A stretch of DNA of 64,000 nt from Dechloromonas sp. A34. GTDB lineage: Bacteria; Pseudomonadota; Gammaproteobacteria; Burkholderiales; Rhodocyclaceae. The stretch is taken from assembly GCF_026261605.1 (NCBI RefSeq), contig NZ_CP102486.1, forward strand, positions 3,782,001-3,846,000. Reading direction: 5' to 3'. The translations under genes and the position numbers were made by a program. Positions 34,737 to 44,562 of the stretch are shown here, piece after piece. The notes beneath the pieces are model-generated. The model was not told the origin of the DNA, searched no databases, and saw only the letters and a list, made by a program, of their open reading frames with translations. Positions within the stretch are counted from its first letter, which is position 1, and each line of letters opens with the position of its first letter.

Positions 34737-35944
34737 TCCTGTGCTCCGACGCGGCCACCCAAAGCGCCGCCAAGCAATCCGGTGATGAATTCAACCTGTG
34801 CAGCCACCACCGTTCCCGATGCGAAATCGGCCATCGCACGTTGACGCGCATAAGCACCCATCGATGTACGCAGCCCCGGTTCACGGGCAAATTGCTGCAG
34901 TAGCCGCGCCATCCTCATCACATCGCCGACGGGATGCAAGCACCCGCTCTTGCCGTCCTCGACCGCATCCGTCAAACCGTAGATAGCGGAGGCAATCGCC
35001 GGCACCCCACACGCTGCTGCCTCGATGATCACCGAACCAAACCCCTCACGATAACTGGGCAGACAGAAAACGTCGGCGGCCGCCATATATTCCTCAGGCG
35101 TTGATGTTCCACCGAGCAGATGAAGACGGGAATTTCCTGTCGCCATCGCCTCGATCACCGGTCTCAAACCTTCCTCATCCGGTCCAACCACCAACAACGC
35201 CAGATTGCCTTGCTCGGCCGACGCCAGCAAAAACGCCTGTACCAGATCAAGCACGCCCTTATCCCGGTTCAAACGACCGACAAACAAGGCCAGCACATCG
35301 TCATCCCCATAGCCCAGTCGCGAACGCACCCTTCGCCGCAACTCCGGGTCTGGACGAAACCTTTGCAGATCCACACCTGAAATGGAACCGTTACCCAGCA
35401 CATTGATCTTCCCGCTACACACAACCTTCTCGGACAAGAGATAGGCCATCTGGGAACGACTATCGGCCAACACATGGGTGGCGCAGAGCGCAATCAGGGC
35501 ATCCAGCTTTTTCAACACCCATCTGGGAACCCCTCGCTTCGTCGCCCAGACCTGCCCGGTAAACATGTGCAGGCGTATGGGAGTTTCAGAAACAAGCGCC
35601 GCCAGCATGGACAACAAGCCAGCTTTCGGCGTCACCGAATGAACGAGCGAGAACTTTTCGGCCCGCATCAACCCAATCAGGCCCGTAAGTGCTCTGGCAT
35701 CGGCCAGCGGGCTAATGGCGCGCCGAATATCCACCGGTCTAAAGTCGACCCCGGCTGGGAGTACCTCCCTCAAAGCGCCATCCTCTTGGGCACAGACAAC
35801 GGTGACATGACACACCTTGGCCAACTGCTCCAGATATGGCAGCAGAAAGGCTTTCACCGTCATAGGAACGGCGACGACAACCAAGACCCTGGCTCGTCGC
35901 CCCGGCAATGTTGAATTCCTGACAATCGACATTAAGTCATACAC
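34733..35944 (-). CDS. Family 4 glycosyltransferase (PglA-like)
   Basis: The protein has 403 residues from a GTG at 35944; an ATG at 35932 is an alternative start. It has the GT-B fold with donor-site motif FVGRLNRDKGVLDLVQAF and the E-x7-E element PSYREGFGSVIIEAAACG, characteristic of retaining GT4 enzymes. Immediate coupling (4-base overlap) to the PglC-like gene suggests it adds the second sugar to the primed lipid, as PglA adds GalNAc in Campylobacter. Donor and linkage cannot be read from sequence. Confidence 0.88.
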   Translation of the reverse strand: MYDLMSIVRNSTLPGRRARVLVVVAVPMTVKAFLLPYLEQLAKVCHVTVVCAQEDGALREVLPAGVDFRPVDIRRAISPLADARALTGLIGLMRAEKFSLVHSVTPKAGLLSMLAALVSETPIRLHMFTGQVWATKRGVPRWVLKKLDALIALCATHVLADSRSQMAYLLSEKVVCSGKINVLGNGSISGVDLQRFRPDPELRRRVRSRLGYGDDDVLALFVGRLNRDKGVLDLVQAFLLASAEQGNLALLVVGPDEEGLRPVIEAMATGNSRLHLLGGTSTPEEYMAAADVFCLPSYREGFGSVIIEAAACGVPAIASAIYGLTDAVEDGKSGCLHPVGDVMRMARLLQQFAREPGLRTSMGAYARQRAMADFASGTVVAAQVEFITGLLGGALGGRVGAQE

Positions 35945-36069
35945 GGTGGGAGAGGGTCAAACTGCCAATTCAGGTGCGGAACAAGGATCGTCCCGCAAGG
36001 AGCGGATAACCGCGCAACTTTCCTCAATTTCACATTGGATCATCGTGGCGCACCCATTACCCATATGCA

Positions 36070-37031
36070 TCAAACACCAGTACTCCGTGCCGCGAGCCGG
36101 TAGCCACTCACACCCATCATAGCTGTCAGACGACCAGCCACTGCAGCCAAATCAAGCATGGCAACTATGGGAATAACAAGCAGGGGCTGCCACCAATAGT
36201 TCCACCAAGGACGTGCAACGCTACGCCTAAATGGGTCTACCACCCCTCTCAACAACACATACAACGCAAATGCTATCGGTGCCCCGCAACCCCTATGGCC
36301 ATCAGAAAATAGAGCATGCCGATCGCAAATAGCATAAAAGCCCTGCGTCCACCGCCGACTCCAGCGACCGTTGCGCTTTGCTCATATACAAACCATTTCT
36401 TTAACGACCCACCAAGGCCGCTCGGAAAATGACCATATTCAACGAGAGCTTCGTTGCAATCCTGAACTGAAATTCCAACGCAAGCCAAATTCCGCTTCCA
36501 GCGAACATCCTCACCCGAGCGGAGATTCTCTTCGAAGTATCCGGCCCGCTCAAACACCTCTTTTTGAAACAGGGAAGCTGGCAGCACGGGCGCAATCTGC
36601 TCCTGGCCATAAGAAACGGCACAAATCATTCTGCCCCAGGAATCAGCCGAGTGAAAACGGCAAGCTCCATACACGGCAGTGGCACTCGATCTCTTCTGAC
36701 AGGCCCAGAGTTTACCCAACCAGTCAGCGTGGGGGACAATCCCCGCATCAAGGAATGCGACCCAGGGCTGAGAGGCCGCTTTGATGCCAATATTCCTGGC
36801 AGCGCCTGGGTAAGCGCCGTGCTGTCGACAAAGTTGCCCCTTGATCTGCGCATTCCCGACATGGGCCATCCAGTTCTCTATAAGCACTAGGCTACCATCA
36901 TCAGAACCTGTATCCACGAAAACTACCTCGGCTGGCTTCGGCGACAAGGCGTCCAAAGCGGCGAACAACTCGCTGAGCGTCGTCGCCTCATTGCGTACGG
37001 GGATTACTATGGATATGGGTAAATTCTGCAT
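36070..37031 (-). CDS. Family 2 glycosyltransferase with C-terminal membrane helices, frameshifted
   Basis: The first frame (37031 down to 36273) is a GT2 enzyme with SIVIPVRNEATTLSELF, VFVDTGSDDGS and FLDAGIVPHADWLGKLW, and ends inside a membrane helix. The next 65 residues, in another frame down to 36070, continue with ALYVLLRGVVDPFRRSV and a further helix typical of this class. One more G in the GGGG run at 36282-36285 would join them as GVAGAPIAFALYVLL and give about 320 residues. Homopolymer error or true mutation cannot be told apart here. It lies 12 bases after the other GT2 gene and 125 bases before the GT4 gene. Confidence 0.82.
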
Positions 37032-37043
37032 GCGTTCTTGGCG

Positions 37044-38090
37044 TCAGTATTTAATAGCGAGATAAACACGCTTAAGCCATTCAAATGTGCGCCCCCCTGG
37101 TTTGGCACCAACAAGCTCAAGCAAACGAAGCTGAAACCACTGAGCCGTACCGACCCGCACTCCTACAGAACGACAGAGTGCGCGCCACCTGCGGCTTGCC
37201 CCAATACGCCGATAAGCCACTAGCAAATAAAGGCGATAGGCATAAAAAAGTCCTACTTGAAGAGCTTCTCCTTGCAACTTGGCAAACATGCCTTGTAGCG
37301 CGCCATCCACTAAATCCATCTGGATCGAGGTCGCCCCAGGTTGGCGCATTTTCAGGATCTCGGCCCATGCCTGGTCGGAGATGGACCACTCCCCCCCTTT
37401 ATATGCACAGTATCTCCCCTGAATCTGTAAGGTAAGCTCCACCTGTCGCCCTCGGGTTGCGCTTGAAATCTGAGAAGGATGCTGCCTGTAATAGAGCAGC
37501 ACCTCGGGCACATTGGTCATGCACCAACCAGCCCTGGCCGCACGCTCCCAAAGGTCATAATCCTCCGCCCTATCCCAGTCCGGGTCGTAGCGTAAGCACC
37601 GGACAAGGTCTGTTTTAACCATGACACTAGGATGCGCAAACGGCGACCCAAACAACATTTCAACCTTGATCGCCTCGTCCGTCGTTGCGTGTTTAACTGG
37701 GCGGCGATCCCGCGTACCAAAGGGCTGCGTCCAACTGCCAGTTATATCCGCACCTGTCTGCAACAACCATTCAAGCTGACGCTCAAAGCGGTGTGGCAAG
37801 GCGATATCATCCTGGTCCATCCTTGCAATCCAAACACCAAGGGCGAGATCGATCCCCTCATTCAAAGTGTTCGGCAAGTTCTTATTACCGCGCGCAATCA
37901 CCCGCACCCGCAAGTCCTTGCGCTCATAGTCCCGCAGCACGGCAAGCGATCCATCCGTTGAGCCGTCATCTATGGCAATCAGTTCGAAGTCGCGCAGGCT
38001 CTGCGCCAATATGGAATCCAGCGCCTCAGATAAATGCGCCTCGCCGTTGTAGACAGGTAGAACGACGGAAATCAGTGGAGCCTTATTCAC
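37044..38090 (-). CDS. Family 2 glycosyltransferase
   Basis: A GTG at 38090, overlapping the end of the epimerase gene by 8 bases, gives 348 residues; the frame upstream only shadows the epimerase. GT-A motifs are clear: ISVVLPVYNGEAHLSEALDS, AIDDGSTDGSLAVL, the metal-binding ARMDQDDIALPHRFE and the catalytic-base region DRAEDYDLWERAARAG. It is soluble or peripheral, with a basic C-terminus. It is expected to extend the lipid-linked glycan at the cytoplasmic face; donor and acceptor are unknown. Confidence 0.88.
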   Translation of the reverse strand: MNKAPLISVVLPVYNGEAHLSEALDSILAQSLRDFELIAIDDGSTDGSLAVLRDYERKDLRVRVIARGNKNLPNTLNEGIDLALGVWIARMDQDDIALPHRFERQLEWLLQTGADITGSWTQPFGTRDRRPVKHATTDEAIKVEMLFGSPFAHPSVMVKTDLVRCLRYDPDWDRAEDYDLWERAARAGWCMTNVPEVLLYYRQHPSQISSATRGRQVELTLQIQGRYCAYKGGEWSISDQAWAEILKMRQPGATSIQMDLVDGALQGMFAKLQGEALQVGLFYAYRLYLLVAYRRIGASRRWRALCRSVGVRVGTAQWFQLRLLELVGAKPGGRTFEWLKRVYLAIKY

Positions 38091-39036
38091 CCAGCACCTC
38101 CAGCAACCAATCCCGTGTGCGCACCATGCCTTCAACGAAGAGAATTTCGGGCTCCCAACCAGTTTCGACACGCAGCTTGGTTGCATCCAGCACATTCACT
38201 TTGACGTCGAACGCCCGCTCCGGCAGGTGCTCAACTGCCATCTTGATACCAACCTCTAGCATGAGCGGCCGCATAGCCTCAATTACATCAATATTGGACA
38301 AACCTATTCCGGACCCCAGATTGTATGTTTCCGAAGCCTTGCCATATTCCAAGGCGTGCAGGATGCCACACGCCATATCCTCTACATAGAGGTAATCCCG
38401 CACCGTTCCAATTTCGCCGAATATACCTACGGATTTGCGTCTCAGCGCAGCCCCCATCGCAGCGGCGATAAATCCCTGCCCCGCAAAAGGCCGCTGCCCC
38501 ACCCCATAGGCATTGGCTGGCCGCACACATACATACTGCAGGCCACGAGTCACCGCATATAGATTGGCATAATGCTCAAGCGTCAACTTGGTCACACCGT
38601 AGGGCGAAATCGGATGGGTCGGATGATCTTCTCTGATCGGCACCGACAAGGCATTCCCGTAAACCGTTCCCCCTGACGAAACCAGGACAAGCCGACCGTT
38701 TCGGGCTGCCAATTCGGTGAACAGCGCAATAGCAGGATATAGGTTCTGCCTAAGATCATTGAGCGGGTCGTCGTAAGATGTATTGGGCACACTGGCATAA
38801 GCCAGATGTATCACCTCTTGATGGGTGTCCAGTAGCCGGCATAACACAGCCTCATCTGCGAAATCTCCTTGTACGTAGGCCACATCCGCCGGCAAGGAAT
38901 AGGCTGGCTGGGCGCGTCTGCCCAGTACCGTGACCAGCCTGCCAGAGGCCTTCAGCACCGGCACCAAATGCGACCCGATATAACCGCCCCCCCCGATGAG
39001 CAGCGTACTCACACCTTGCCTGCAGTCCACGGTCAC
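38083..39036 (-). CDS. NAD-dependent NDP-sugar epimerase/dehydratase
   Basis: This 317-residue extended SDR protein starts from a GTG that overlaps the GT11 stop (GTGA). It has the nucleotide motif IGGGGYIGSHLV, SSGGTVYGN with the catalytic serine/threonine, and the Y-x3-K of SPYGVTKLTLEHY. It resembles UDP-glucose 4-epimerase-like enzymes but the substrate cannot be set. Because the locus has rmlA, rmlB and rmlC but no rmlD, this enzyme could act on the dTDP-keto sugar instead; that is conjecture. Confidence 0.82.
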   Translation of the reverse strand: MTVDCRQGVSTLLIGGGGYIGSHLVPVLKASGRLVTVLGRRAQPAYSLPADVAYVQGDFADEAVLCRLLDTHQEVIHLAYASVPNTSYDDPLNDLRQNLYPAIALFTELAARNGRLVLVSSGGTVYGNALSVPIREDHPTHPISPYGVTKLTLEHYANLYAVTRGLQYVCVRPANAYGVGQRPFAGQGFIAAAMGAALRRKSVGIFGEIGTVRDYLYVEDMACGILHALEYGKASETYNLGSGIGLSNIDVIEAMRPLMLEVGIKMAVEHLPERAFDVKVNVLDATKLRVETGWEPEILFVEGMVRTRDWLLEVLGE

Positions 39037-39911
39037 AACCTAATCCAGGTAGCCGGAATCAGGTCATCGGTTGGCGTATCGTTTGCGAACCACTGACAAG
39101 GGGCTACGACGATTTTGTCCGGCCGTGGATTCAACCACGCCCCCCACCAGCTAAACGTGCTATTGGCAATCACATGATGACGGCACAAACTCATCAACTG
39201 CATGTCCCGGTAGCTGTTTACACCACTGTTGTGATCGACCACAGTCCATGGCGCGGCAATATCGAGATGGCCGCGAACCCATTCAGGCTCATCGGAAAAA
39301 ATGAAGTAATGTGGCTTGTTTAGCCGCCGCCCTATCGCCTCGATTGCCTTCCAGTAGTACTCCCTCAGATCGACACCATGTACTCGGCTTACCTCTGGGT
39401 TTCGGGCAAAGTCGCCGCGCCGAACGTGCACGGACACACTCGTTGTGGCATCTATTTGCTGAGCCAGCGCCGCATTACTGGCATCAAGCGGGGAAGTTAT
39501 ACGGAATGCTTCCCTGATCTGCTGCGCAGACGACGAGAAATATCGTTCACTTTGCCAGTATCCATCCAGGTAGACATCGTCCGGAAGATGCGTAAATTGT
39601 GGCCAGAAATGGAAGTGAGGCTCGATGGCAAAACGGGATGGACGCAAAAAACGCAAACTGCGCCTCGACACCAAGTGCCGCAGCCGCGGCTCGGACAGTA
39701 AGCCCAGCACCCGCCGCTTGTTTATGGCGGTAGCCAACGGAAGCTCAAGCCCAAATACACGAGGCAATTCAAGGCCTTGATGAAGCTGAAATGCATCAAA
39801 CCAATCCAGATCAAAACGCAATTCCGCGCCATGTCTAAGAGCCATAGCGAGGCCTGCCGCATACTGGAACATTTGATTTCCGAGCCCACCAGAAAGTCGA
39901 ACAATAATCAC
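39033..39911 (-). CDS. Alpha-1,2-fucosyltransferase family (GT11)
   Basis: The 292-residue protein has all GT11 hallmarks. The start is VRLSGGLGNQMFQYAAG, the GDP-fucose-binding motif is VSVHVRRGDF (with the HxRRxD core), and the C-terminal motif ANSTFSWWGAWL is typical of the family. It would transfer L-fucose from GDP-fucose in alpha-1,2 linkage, usually to galactose. Start is GTG at 39911, 3 bases after the GT10 stop. gmd and fcl in the same locus supply GDP-fucose. Confidence 0.92.
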   Translation of the reverse strand: MIIVRLSGGLGNQMFQYAAGLAMALRHGAELRFDLDWFDAFQLHQGLELPRVFGLELPLATAINKRRVLGLLSEPRLRHLVSRRSLRFLRPSRFAIEPHFHFWPQFTHLPDDVYLDGYWQSERYFSSSAQQIREAFRITSPLDASNAALAQQIDATTSVSVHVRRGDFARNPEVSRVHGVDLREYYWKAIEAIGRRLNKPHYFIFSDEPEWVRGHLDIAAPWTVVDHNSGVNSYRDMQLMSLCRHHVIANSTFSWWGAWLNPRPDKIVVAPCQWFANDTPTDDLIPATWIRL

Positions 39912-39914
39912 ATT

Positions 39915-40946
39915 TCAATCCAAATTCTGTTGCCGAAGGTCCATCAAACAATCCAGCACTTCCGACACGATTGTCTGTGCAAAGTGTTTGGTAGAGAACG
40001 AGTAGCTAGCATCGGACTCCAAAAAATCACGGATTGCGTGCTGATGGTCCAGATAGGCATGCTCCGGCATATGGCGAATAAATTCATACAAATCACCGCA
40101 AGAAGAAAACTTGCGCCGATCGATGAAACAAGCCTCTGGAATGTACTCTGCAATGTCCTCAGCCCCCCAATAGATCGGCACATTGCCAGCGCAGAAGGCA
40201 TCGAAGATCTTTTCAGTGATGTAGCCTCGCAATCCGCGAACGTTTTCGTAGACTATAGAGAACCGAGCCCCCTCCAAGACCTCGCGCTTGGCATGCAACG
40301 CTCCGCGCCATGAAGGAAAGTGGCAACGATTCCCAGGGAGAAGCCCCTCCAATCGATGCACAGCCCCCCCCAAACGGGTTGGCAGCCGAGCGGACTTACC
40401 CCAACCGAATCCGTATAAAGCGAAATCGCTTGGGGCGTGACGCTCGAACCAGCGGATCGCTAGCACACGCTCGCTGTAGAGATCGAGGCTCGGTTTCCAG
40501 ATCGGTAGTGCCTTGTTGGCGGCAATCAGCACGACGAACTGGTCACGCCGGCTGTAGCCATCGACGCGACTGCCACCCATTGGATGAGCCAGTTGAATTT
40601 TTGTTGCCGCCCCCCGTTCAACCAATTCAGGATTCCAAGTAAACAGTCGCCGGTAATGCCGCAAGTATTTTAGATTCGCATTTGGGGGATGAATGAATCT
40701 GCATTCGGCCAGCACGGCAAAAGTAGGAATCGAACCCCGGACTTTTCTGGCGTCAAGGTGTATCTCAAAATCAGGGGTAATTCCATTCAAACTGTCAGAT
40801 GTCCGCAAAGCGCAACCAACTAACCTAAACTCGTCACGAAGGGCGATCCACGGCTGAGTCAATCCATCGGCACTTGCCTCGAAGATTCGCCGGGCTGGGC
40901 TTCCGTTATGAATCAATAGACCAGTAAGTAAGTTGGCGGAGGTCAT
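39915..40946 (-). CDS. Alpha-1,3/1,4-fucosyltransferase family (GT10)
   Basis: The 343-residue protein carries the GT10 signature in FSIVYENVRGLRGYITEKIF followed by DAFCAGNVPIYWGAEDIAEY, the conserved GDP-fucose site of Lewis-type fucosyltransferases. The N-terminal half is diverged. It is expected to add alpha-1,3- or 1,4-fucose to an N-acetylhexosamine. The gene follows the AT-rich spacer and is directly upstream of the GT11 gene, so two fucosyltransferases with different linkages are encoded in tandem. Confidence 0.88.
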   Translation of the reverse strand: MTSANLLTGLLIHNGSPARRIFEASADGLTQPWIALRDEFRLVGCALRTSDSLNGITPDFEIHLDARKVRGSIPTFAVLAECRFIHPPNANLKYLRHYRRLFTWNPELVERGAATKIQLAHPMGGSRVDGYSRRDQFVVLIAANKALPIWKPSLDLYSERVLAIRWFERHAPSDFALYGFGWGKSARLPTRLGGAVHRLEGLLPGNRCHFPSWRGALHAKREVLEGARFSIVYENVRGLRGYITEKIFDAFCAGNVPIYWGAEDIAEYIPEACFIDRRKFSSCGDLYEFIRHMPEHAYLDHQHAIRDFLESDASYSFSTKHFAQTIVSEVLDCLMDLRQQNLD

Positions 40947-41155
40947 CGCTCAGCAGAAACTGTATCTTTTAATGCCATCGATTTTTTATTCTGCATAACG
41001 CTTGCCGCCTCACAAACCAGAAAATAAAAATATACAGAACACGAAATCCATCATTCTGCAACAATCAATCTAAAGAAAAACCCAAAAAAATTTAATCAAA
41101 AAAATAAATTTTTTAGCTCCAGCCTAACTAGATTCAATCAAGTATAAATTAAAGT
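40947..41155. other. AT-rich spacer inside the glycan locus
   Basis: This 209-base gap is far richer in A and T than anything else in the window, with runs such as AAAAAAATTTAATC. I see no gene, no clean terminator and no repeat in it. On the minus strand there are TATA-rich stretches that could serve as a promoter for the downstream fucosyltransferase genes. It borders the low-GC acyltransferase gene and is probably a junction of imported DNA. Confidence 0.6.
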
Positions 41156-41773
41156 TTAGTTAGCAAGACCAAGCCGCCCTATATGCTTTATCGTACTACG
41201 CGCCTCCTTTAAATCCATTTCCCACCAGCGAGAATAAATTATCTCGCTCTGCACTTCATGAGAAAATCTATAGTTGATAATCCGTGCCGGCACTCCGGCT
41301 ACTATCGCAAATGGAGGAACACTCTTTGTAACAACGGCACCGGCAGCAACAACTGCGCCCGTGCCAACCTCCACCCCTCTAAGGATAATTGAATTTACAC
41401 CAATCCAAACATCATCCCCTATTTTCAAATGCTCCTCTGTAAGGACCGCCCAAGCATCCTCATAGAATAGAGCGGAGGTAGATGGCTCATTTAATTTGTG
41501 CTCCCCTGGGCCAATCGTTACATTATCGCCAATTGAGCAGTAGCGACCAATACTTGACTTTGTAACAACTGACCCACGCCCAAGATAGGTATAGCTGCCA
41601 ACTTGACTAAATCGGTCTACCGAAGTACCAGCCGATATATGAACATTTTTAGCGTGCTCAATCGACTGCCAAGCGACTTTACAGGACTGAACGATACAAC
41701 CACTCTTAAAGCGAGCCAGTATTAGAAATATCAGATTAACCAGACGCCCTAAAATAATTTTAGCTATCTGCAT
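41156..41773 (-). CDS. Hexapeptide-repeat acyltransferase (CatB/LbH type), low GC
   Basis: The 205-residue protein has left-handed beta-helix repeats (VGSYTYLGRGSVVTKSSIG, CSIGDNVTIGPG, IGDDVWIGVNSIILRGVEVG) ending in VAGVPARIINYRF, as in CatB-like and sugar O-acetyltransferases. A hydrophobic N-terminal stretch (residues 3-22) may be a membrane contact. The gene has visibly lower GC and more A-ending codons than its neighbours, suggesting recent arrival. The likely role is O-acetylation of the glycan; the substrate is unknown. Confidence 0.82.
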   Translation of the reverse strand: MQIAKIILGRLVNLIFLILARFKSGCIVQSCKVAWQSIEHAKNVHISAGTSVDRFSQVGSYTYLGRGSVVTKSSIGRYCSIGDNVTIGPGEHKLNEPSTSALFYEDAWAVLTEEHLKIGDDVWIGVNSIILRGVEVGTGAVVAAGAVVTKSVPPFAIVAGVPARIINYRFSHEVQSEIIYSRWWEMDLKEARSTIKHIGRLGLAN

Positions 41774-41835
41774 ATCTTAATTTCCCTAAGGAAAAACCCC
41801 CGAAATCACATCCATGAGATTGTAAAAAACCATGC

Positions 41836-42378
41836 TCAACCTACACTCAGCTTCTCACATTCAACATTGAGGCTGACGAGAATTCCATTTTCCTTATCCA
41901 TATGTGGAACATAAGCCTGCGAGAAATCATCAATATCCGCATGCTCGGTCTCGCGCCAATCGTAGCGTCGAACATTGACGAACCCGGCGTCCTCAAGCTG
42001 CTGTGTCAGTGCAGCCTGATCGAAGGCGTTGTAGTGAATGTTGTAGAGATAATCTTGCCGGCCAAACAGCGGTCCGATCACGAGATCCAGGCGACCGAAT
42101 TTCTGATAAACCTCGCACAACTGCGCAAAATCTGGAACCGAAATACGCAGCGTACCGCCCGGTTTAAGAACTCTGTACCACTCCTTCAGCACCCGCCCGA
42201 CATCGCGGCGCTTGAAATGCTCCAAAACATGACAGTTATATATCACGTCGACACTTGAATCACCGATGAATGATAAATTGTCAATCGTCGCAACGTGATC
42301 GACGTGAGAATAATCGATGGCATCGATATGGACGAAACCTGGTATGTGACGTTTGCCGCAGCCAAGGTGCAATTTCAT
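41836..42378 (-). CDS. SAM-dependent methyltransferase (class I)
   Basis: The 180-residue protein begins directly with SAM-binding motif I (MKLHLGCGKRHIPGFVHID) and continues with the acidic-loop VDVIYNCHVLEHF and the post-motif VLKPGGTLRISVPDF. It matches the small predicted SAM methyltransferases found in O-antigen and capsule loci. The start overlaps the stop of the acyltransferase gene by 4 bases. It probably methylates a sugar of the glycan; whether O-linked or terminal cannot be said. Confidence 0.85.
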   Translation of the reverse strand: MKLHLGCGKRHIPGFVHIDAIDYSHVDHVATIDNLSFIGDSSVDVIYNCHVLEHFKRRDVGRVLKEWYRVLKPGGTLRISVPDFAQLCEVYQKFGRLDLVIGPLFGRQDYLYNIHYNAFDQAALTQQLEDAGFVNVRRYDWRETEHADIDDFSQAYVPHMDKENGILVSLNVECEKLSVG

Positions 42379-42905
42379 AGACTTCTCCGTTTCATTTCGA
42401 GCGCGTGGCGCCCGTTTTCCAACCTCGTTTCCCGAGGCAATAAAGTTTTGACAACGATGGCCGGCACGCCTGCCGCAAGAACGTCAGGTGGTAAGTCCCG
42501 ATTAACGACTGCGCCGGCGCCAACGATGGTTCCGTCCCCGATGGCAACGCCGGGCAATATGATGGCACCGGTACCTATCCAAACGTCCCGACCTATGGTC
42601 ACCGGGCGATTGATGCCTATACCGGAAACCGGTAGTACATCGGGGTCATGTGTCGGGGTCACGAAGCGCACTCCCGATGCGATGGCGCTTCCATCCCCGA
42701 TCGTGACCCGCCCCTTGCTTGAAGCTCCAATCCAGACGCCGGGCGCGATCGACACCCCTGCACCAATAAACACCTGCTCCGGATTCGATATCCTGACGCC
42801 AAAACACACCGTACTCCCCTTCCCCAGTGCTCCCAGCCTATTTTCCAGACGCCATTGCCGCACTTTCAATAGCAAGTCTAATACGAGACTTTTCAGTCTA
42901 GGCAT
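42375..42905 (-). CDS. Hexapeptide-repeat acyltransferase (WcaF/maltose acetyltransferase type)
   Basis: The 176-residue protein has hexapeptide repeats (VFIGAGVSIAPGVWIGAS, VTIGDGSAIASG) with the catalytic-type histidine in TPTHDP, and closes with DVWIGTGAIILPGVAIGDG and LAAGVPAIVVK. This is the arrangement of O-acetyltransferases of capsule and O-antigen loci. It overlaps the flippase gene by 8 bases and the methyltransferase by 4 bases, so the three are translated together. Confidence 0.85.
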   Translation of the reverse strand: MPRLKSLVLDLLLKVRQWRLENRLGALGKGSTVCFGVRISNPEQVFIGAGVSIAPGVWIGASSKGRVTIGDGSAIASGVRFVTPTHDPDVLPVSGIGINRPVTIGRDVWIGTGAIILPGVAIGDGTIVGAGAVVNRDLPPDVLAAGVPAIVVKTLLPRETRLENGRHALEMKRRSL

Positions 42906-44423
42906 GCGTTGAACTCCTGAGTATCTGCCGATATTTCTTCAGAGTGTCGATATGCAAAACCACCATCACCAACAACAGCGCCGCCATGCCGATCACAGCA
43001 AACAGAATGAAATGAAGCCATGTCGACATATCTAGCTGTGAGGCCAGCAGAAAAGCAAAACCGATCATGACAAGCGACGAGATTGCAGCGCGCGACATGA
43101 TACGCGGAGCAAGCTGCCAAGACGTATATTGCCCGAGCATCCGGTTCATGATGACAAGCATTGCTCCGCAGGAAAAGATCATGGACAACGGGACTCCCTG
43201 CACACCCACCCCCATCAACAACAAGGCAGCCAGTACCATTCTGGCCACACTTTCCAGCAATACCAGCCTTGAGCTGACCCTGAACTCACCTACACCGTTC
43301 AGCAACTGAAGCACCATGTTACGTAAACTACTCAGAAAATAGGCAATACCAATCATCACAATGACTTCCTGTCCCATCACAAGATCGTTGCCCACCCACA
43401 GCGCCACGAAGCCCGCATTGAAAGCGATATAGCCGGAAAACCCCACCAGGCCGGAAAAGAACACCAGCCCCAGCAGCCTGGCGGCAACATCGGCAGTCCG
43501 CGACGTGTTGCCATCTGCTGCCAGATGCGAAAATGCGCTGTGAGTCGAGGCATAGACCACTGCCTGCAACTGGAACACAATATCGGCTGCCTTGCGGGTA
43601 ATCATGTACGCTGCGGTAATTTCAGGTCGCAGAAAAAAAGTGATAAGTATCGGATCCAGTTCCCGGGCCATAGTCTGCGACAGTAGGGAAACGAACAGCA
43701 TGCCACCGTACCAGATGTATTCCTTTATCCGCTCCAAACTGAAACGGATACTGATGCCAAAGCTTCGGATGAGAAAGACGGCGTGAGACAAGCCAAGCAC
43801 TAACGCAACGACCTCCGTAACGAGCATGCCGATAGGGATGGCCCATAGCCCCGCGTCCCGGTGCAGCAGTAAGATTGTCAACACGATGCCTGCGATGCGG
43901 GCCGCCGCCAATGCCAACGCTGGATACGCTGGACGCAACATGGCATTGGAAAAGCCCCGCAGGCATTCATTGACTAGCCCTAGCCCCGCGGCCCCCAACG
44001 CCATTTGAAAGCAGGGGGAAAGGGTCGGCTCATCGCTTCCCAGGCCTTTCAGGATCAGTGGCAGCTGGAAGGAAAGCAGCATCCCCACGGCTACAAAACC
44101 AGCCGACAGCCCAAGATATACAACAAGACCGTTCACAAAGTATTCGCCAACCGTCGAATACTGCCGCTGACCATAAGCCGCAGCAACACGCTGAGTCATG
44201 AAGCCCCCAGCCCCAGGTTCATGACACCAAGCATCCCAAGTATCGCGCCTGTGCTTAGCCAGAAGCCATACAGACTGAGGCCGAGAAAATGTATGTACAT
44301 CGGGATCAGGATTAATCCCTGGACAATCTGGATGCCGGTGTTGAGATATCCACCCAATGCTTGCAAGGTGATGGCACGCTTACGGCTGACAACAACCGGC
44401 ACAGGCGCAATTTCAGATGGCAT
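42898..44423 (-). CDS. Wzx-type polysaccharide flippase, interrupted by a frameshift
   Basis: The N-terminal 75 residues (44423 to 44196) run through two membrane helices to GVMNLGLGAS and stop. The remaining 433 residues, in another frame from MTQRVAAAYGQRQ, supply about ten more helices. A single extra G in the run at 44204-44208 would join them as LGLGGFMTQRVAAAYG, a continuous 508-residue MATE-like polysaccharide transporter (polysacc_synt family). Such proteins flip lipid-linked glycans to the periplasm. The break is the same type as in two other genes of the window. It precedes the acyltransferase gene with an 8-base overlap. Confidence 0.85.
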
Positions 44424-44562
44424 CTATAGACCCGTCGTGGCTTTCAGCCATTCAGCAAGCATTAATTGCCCGCTGCGAAACTGAACACACTATAGCCGTG
44501 GCACATCTGGGGCATGTCACTGGTTATGTTGGCAAGGTGCCAGACGAGTTGCTGGTTTGCCT

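Noticed and set aside
35945..36069. Short peptide frame in the spacer between the GT2 and GT4 genes
   Set aside because: About 28 codons, no ribosome binding site and no resemblance to a known protein; chance is enough to explain it.
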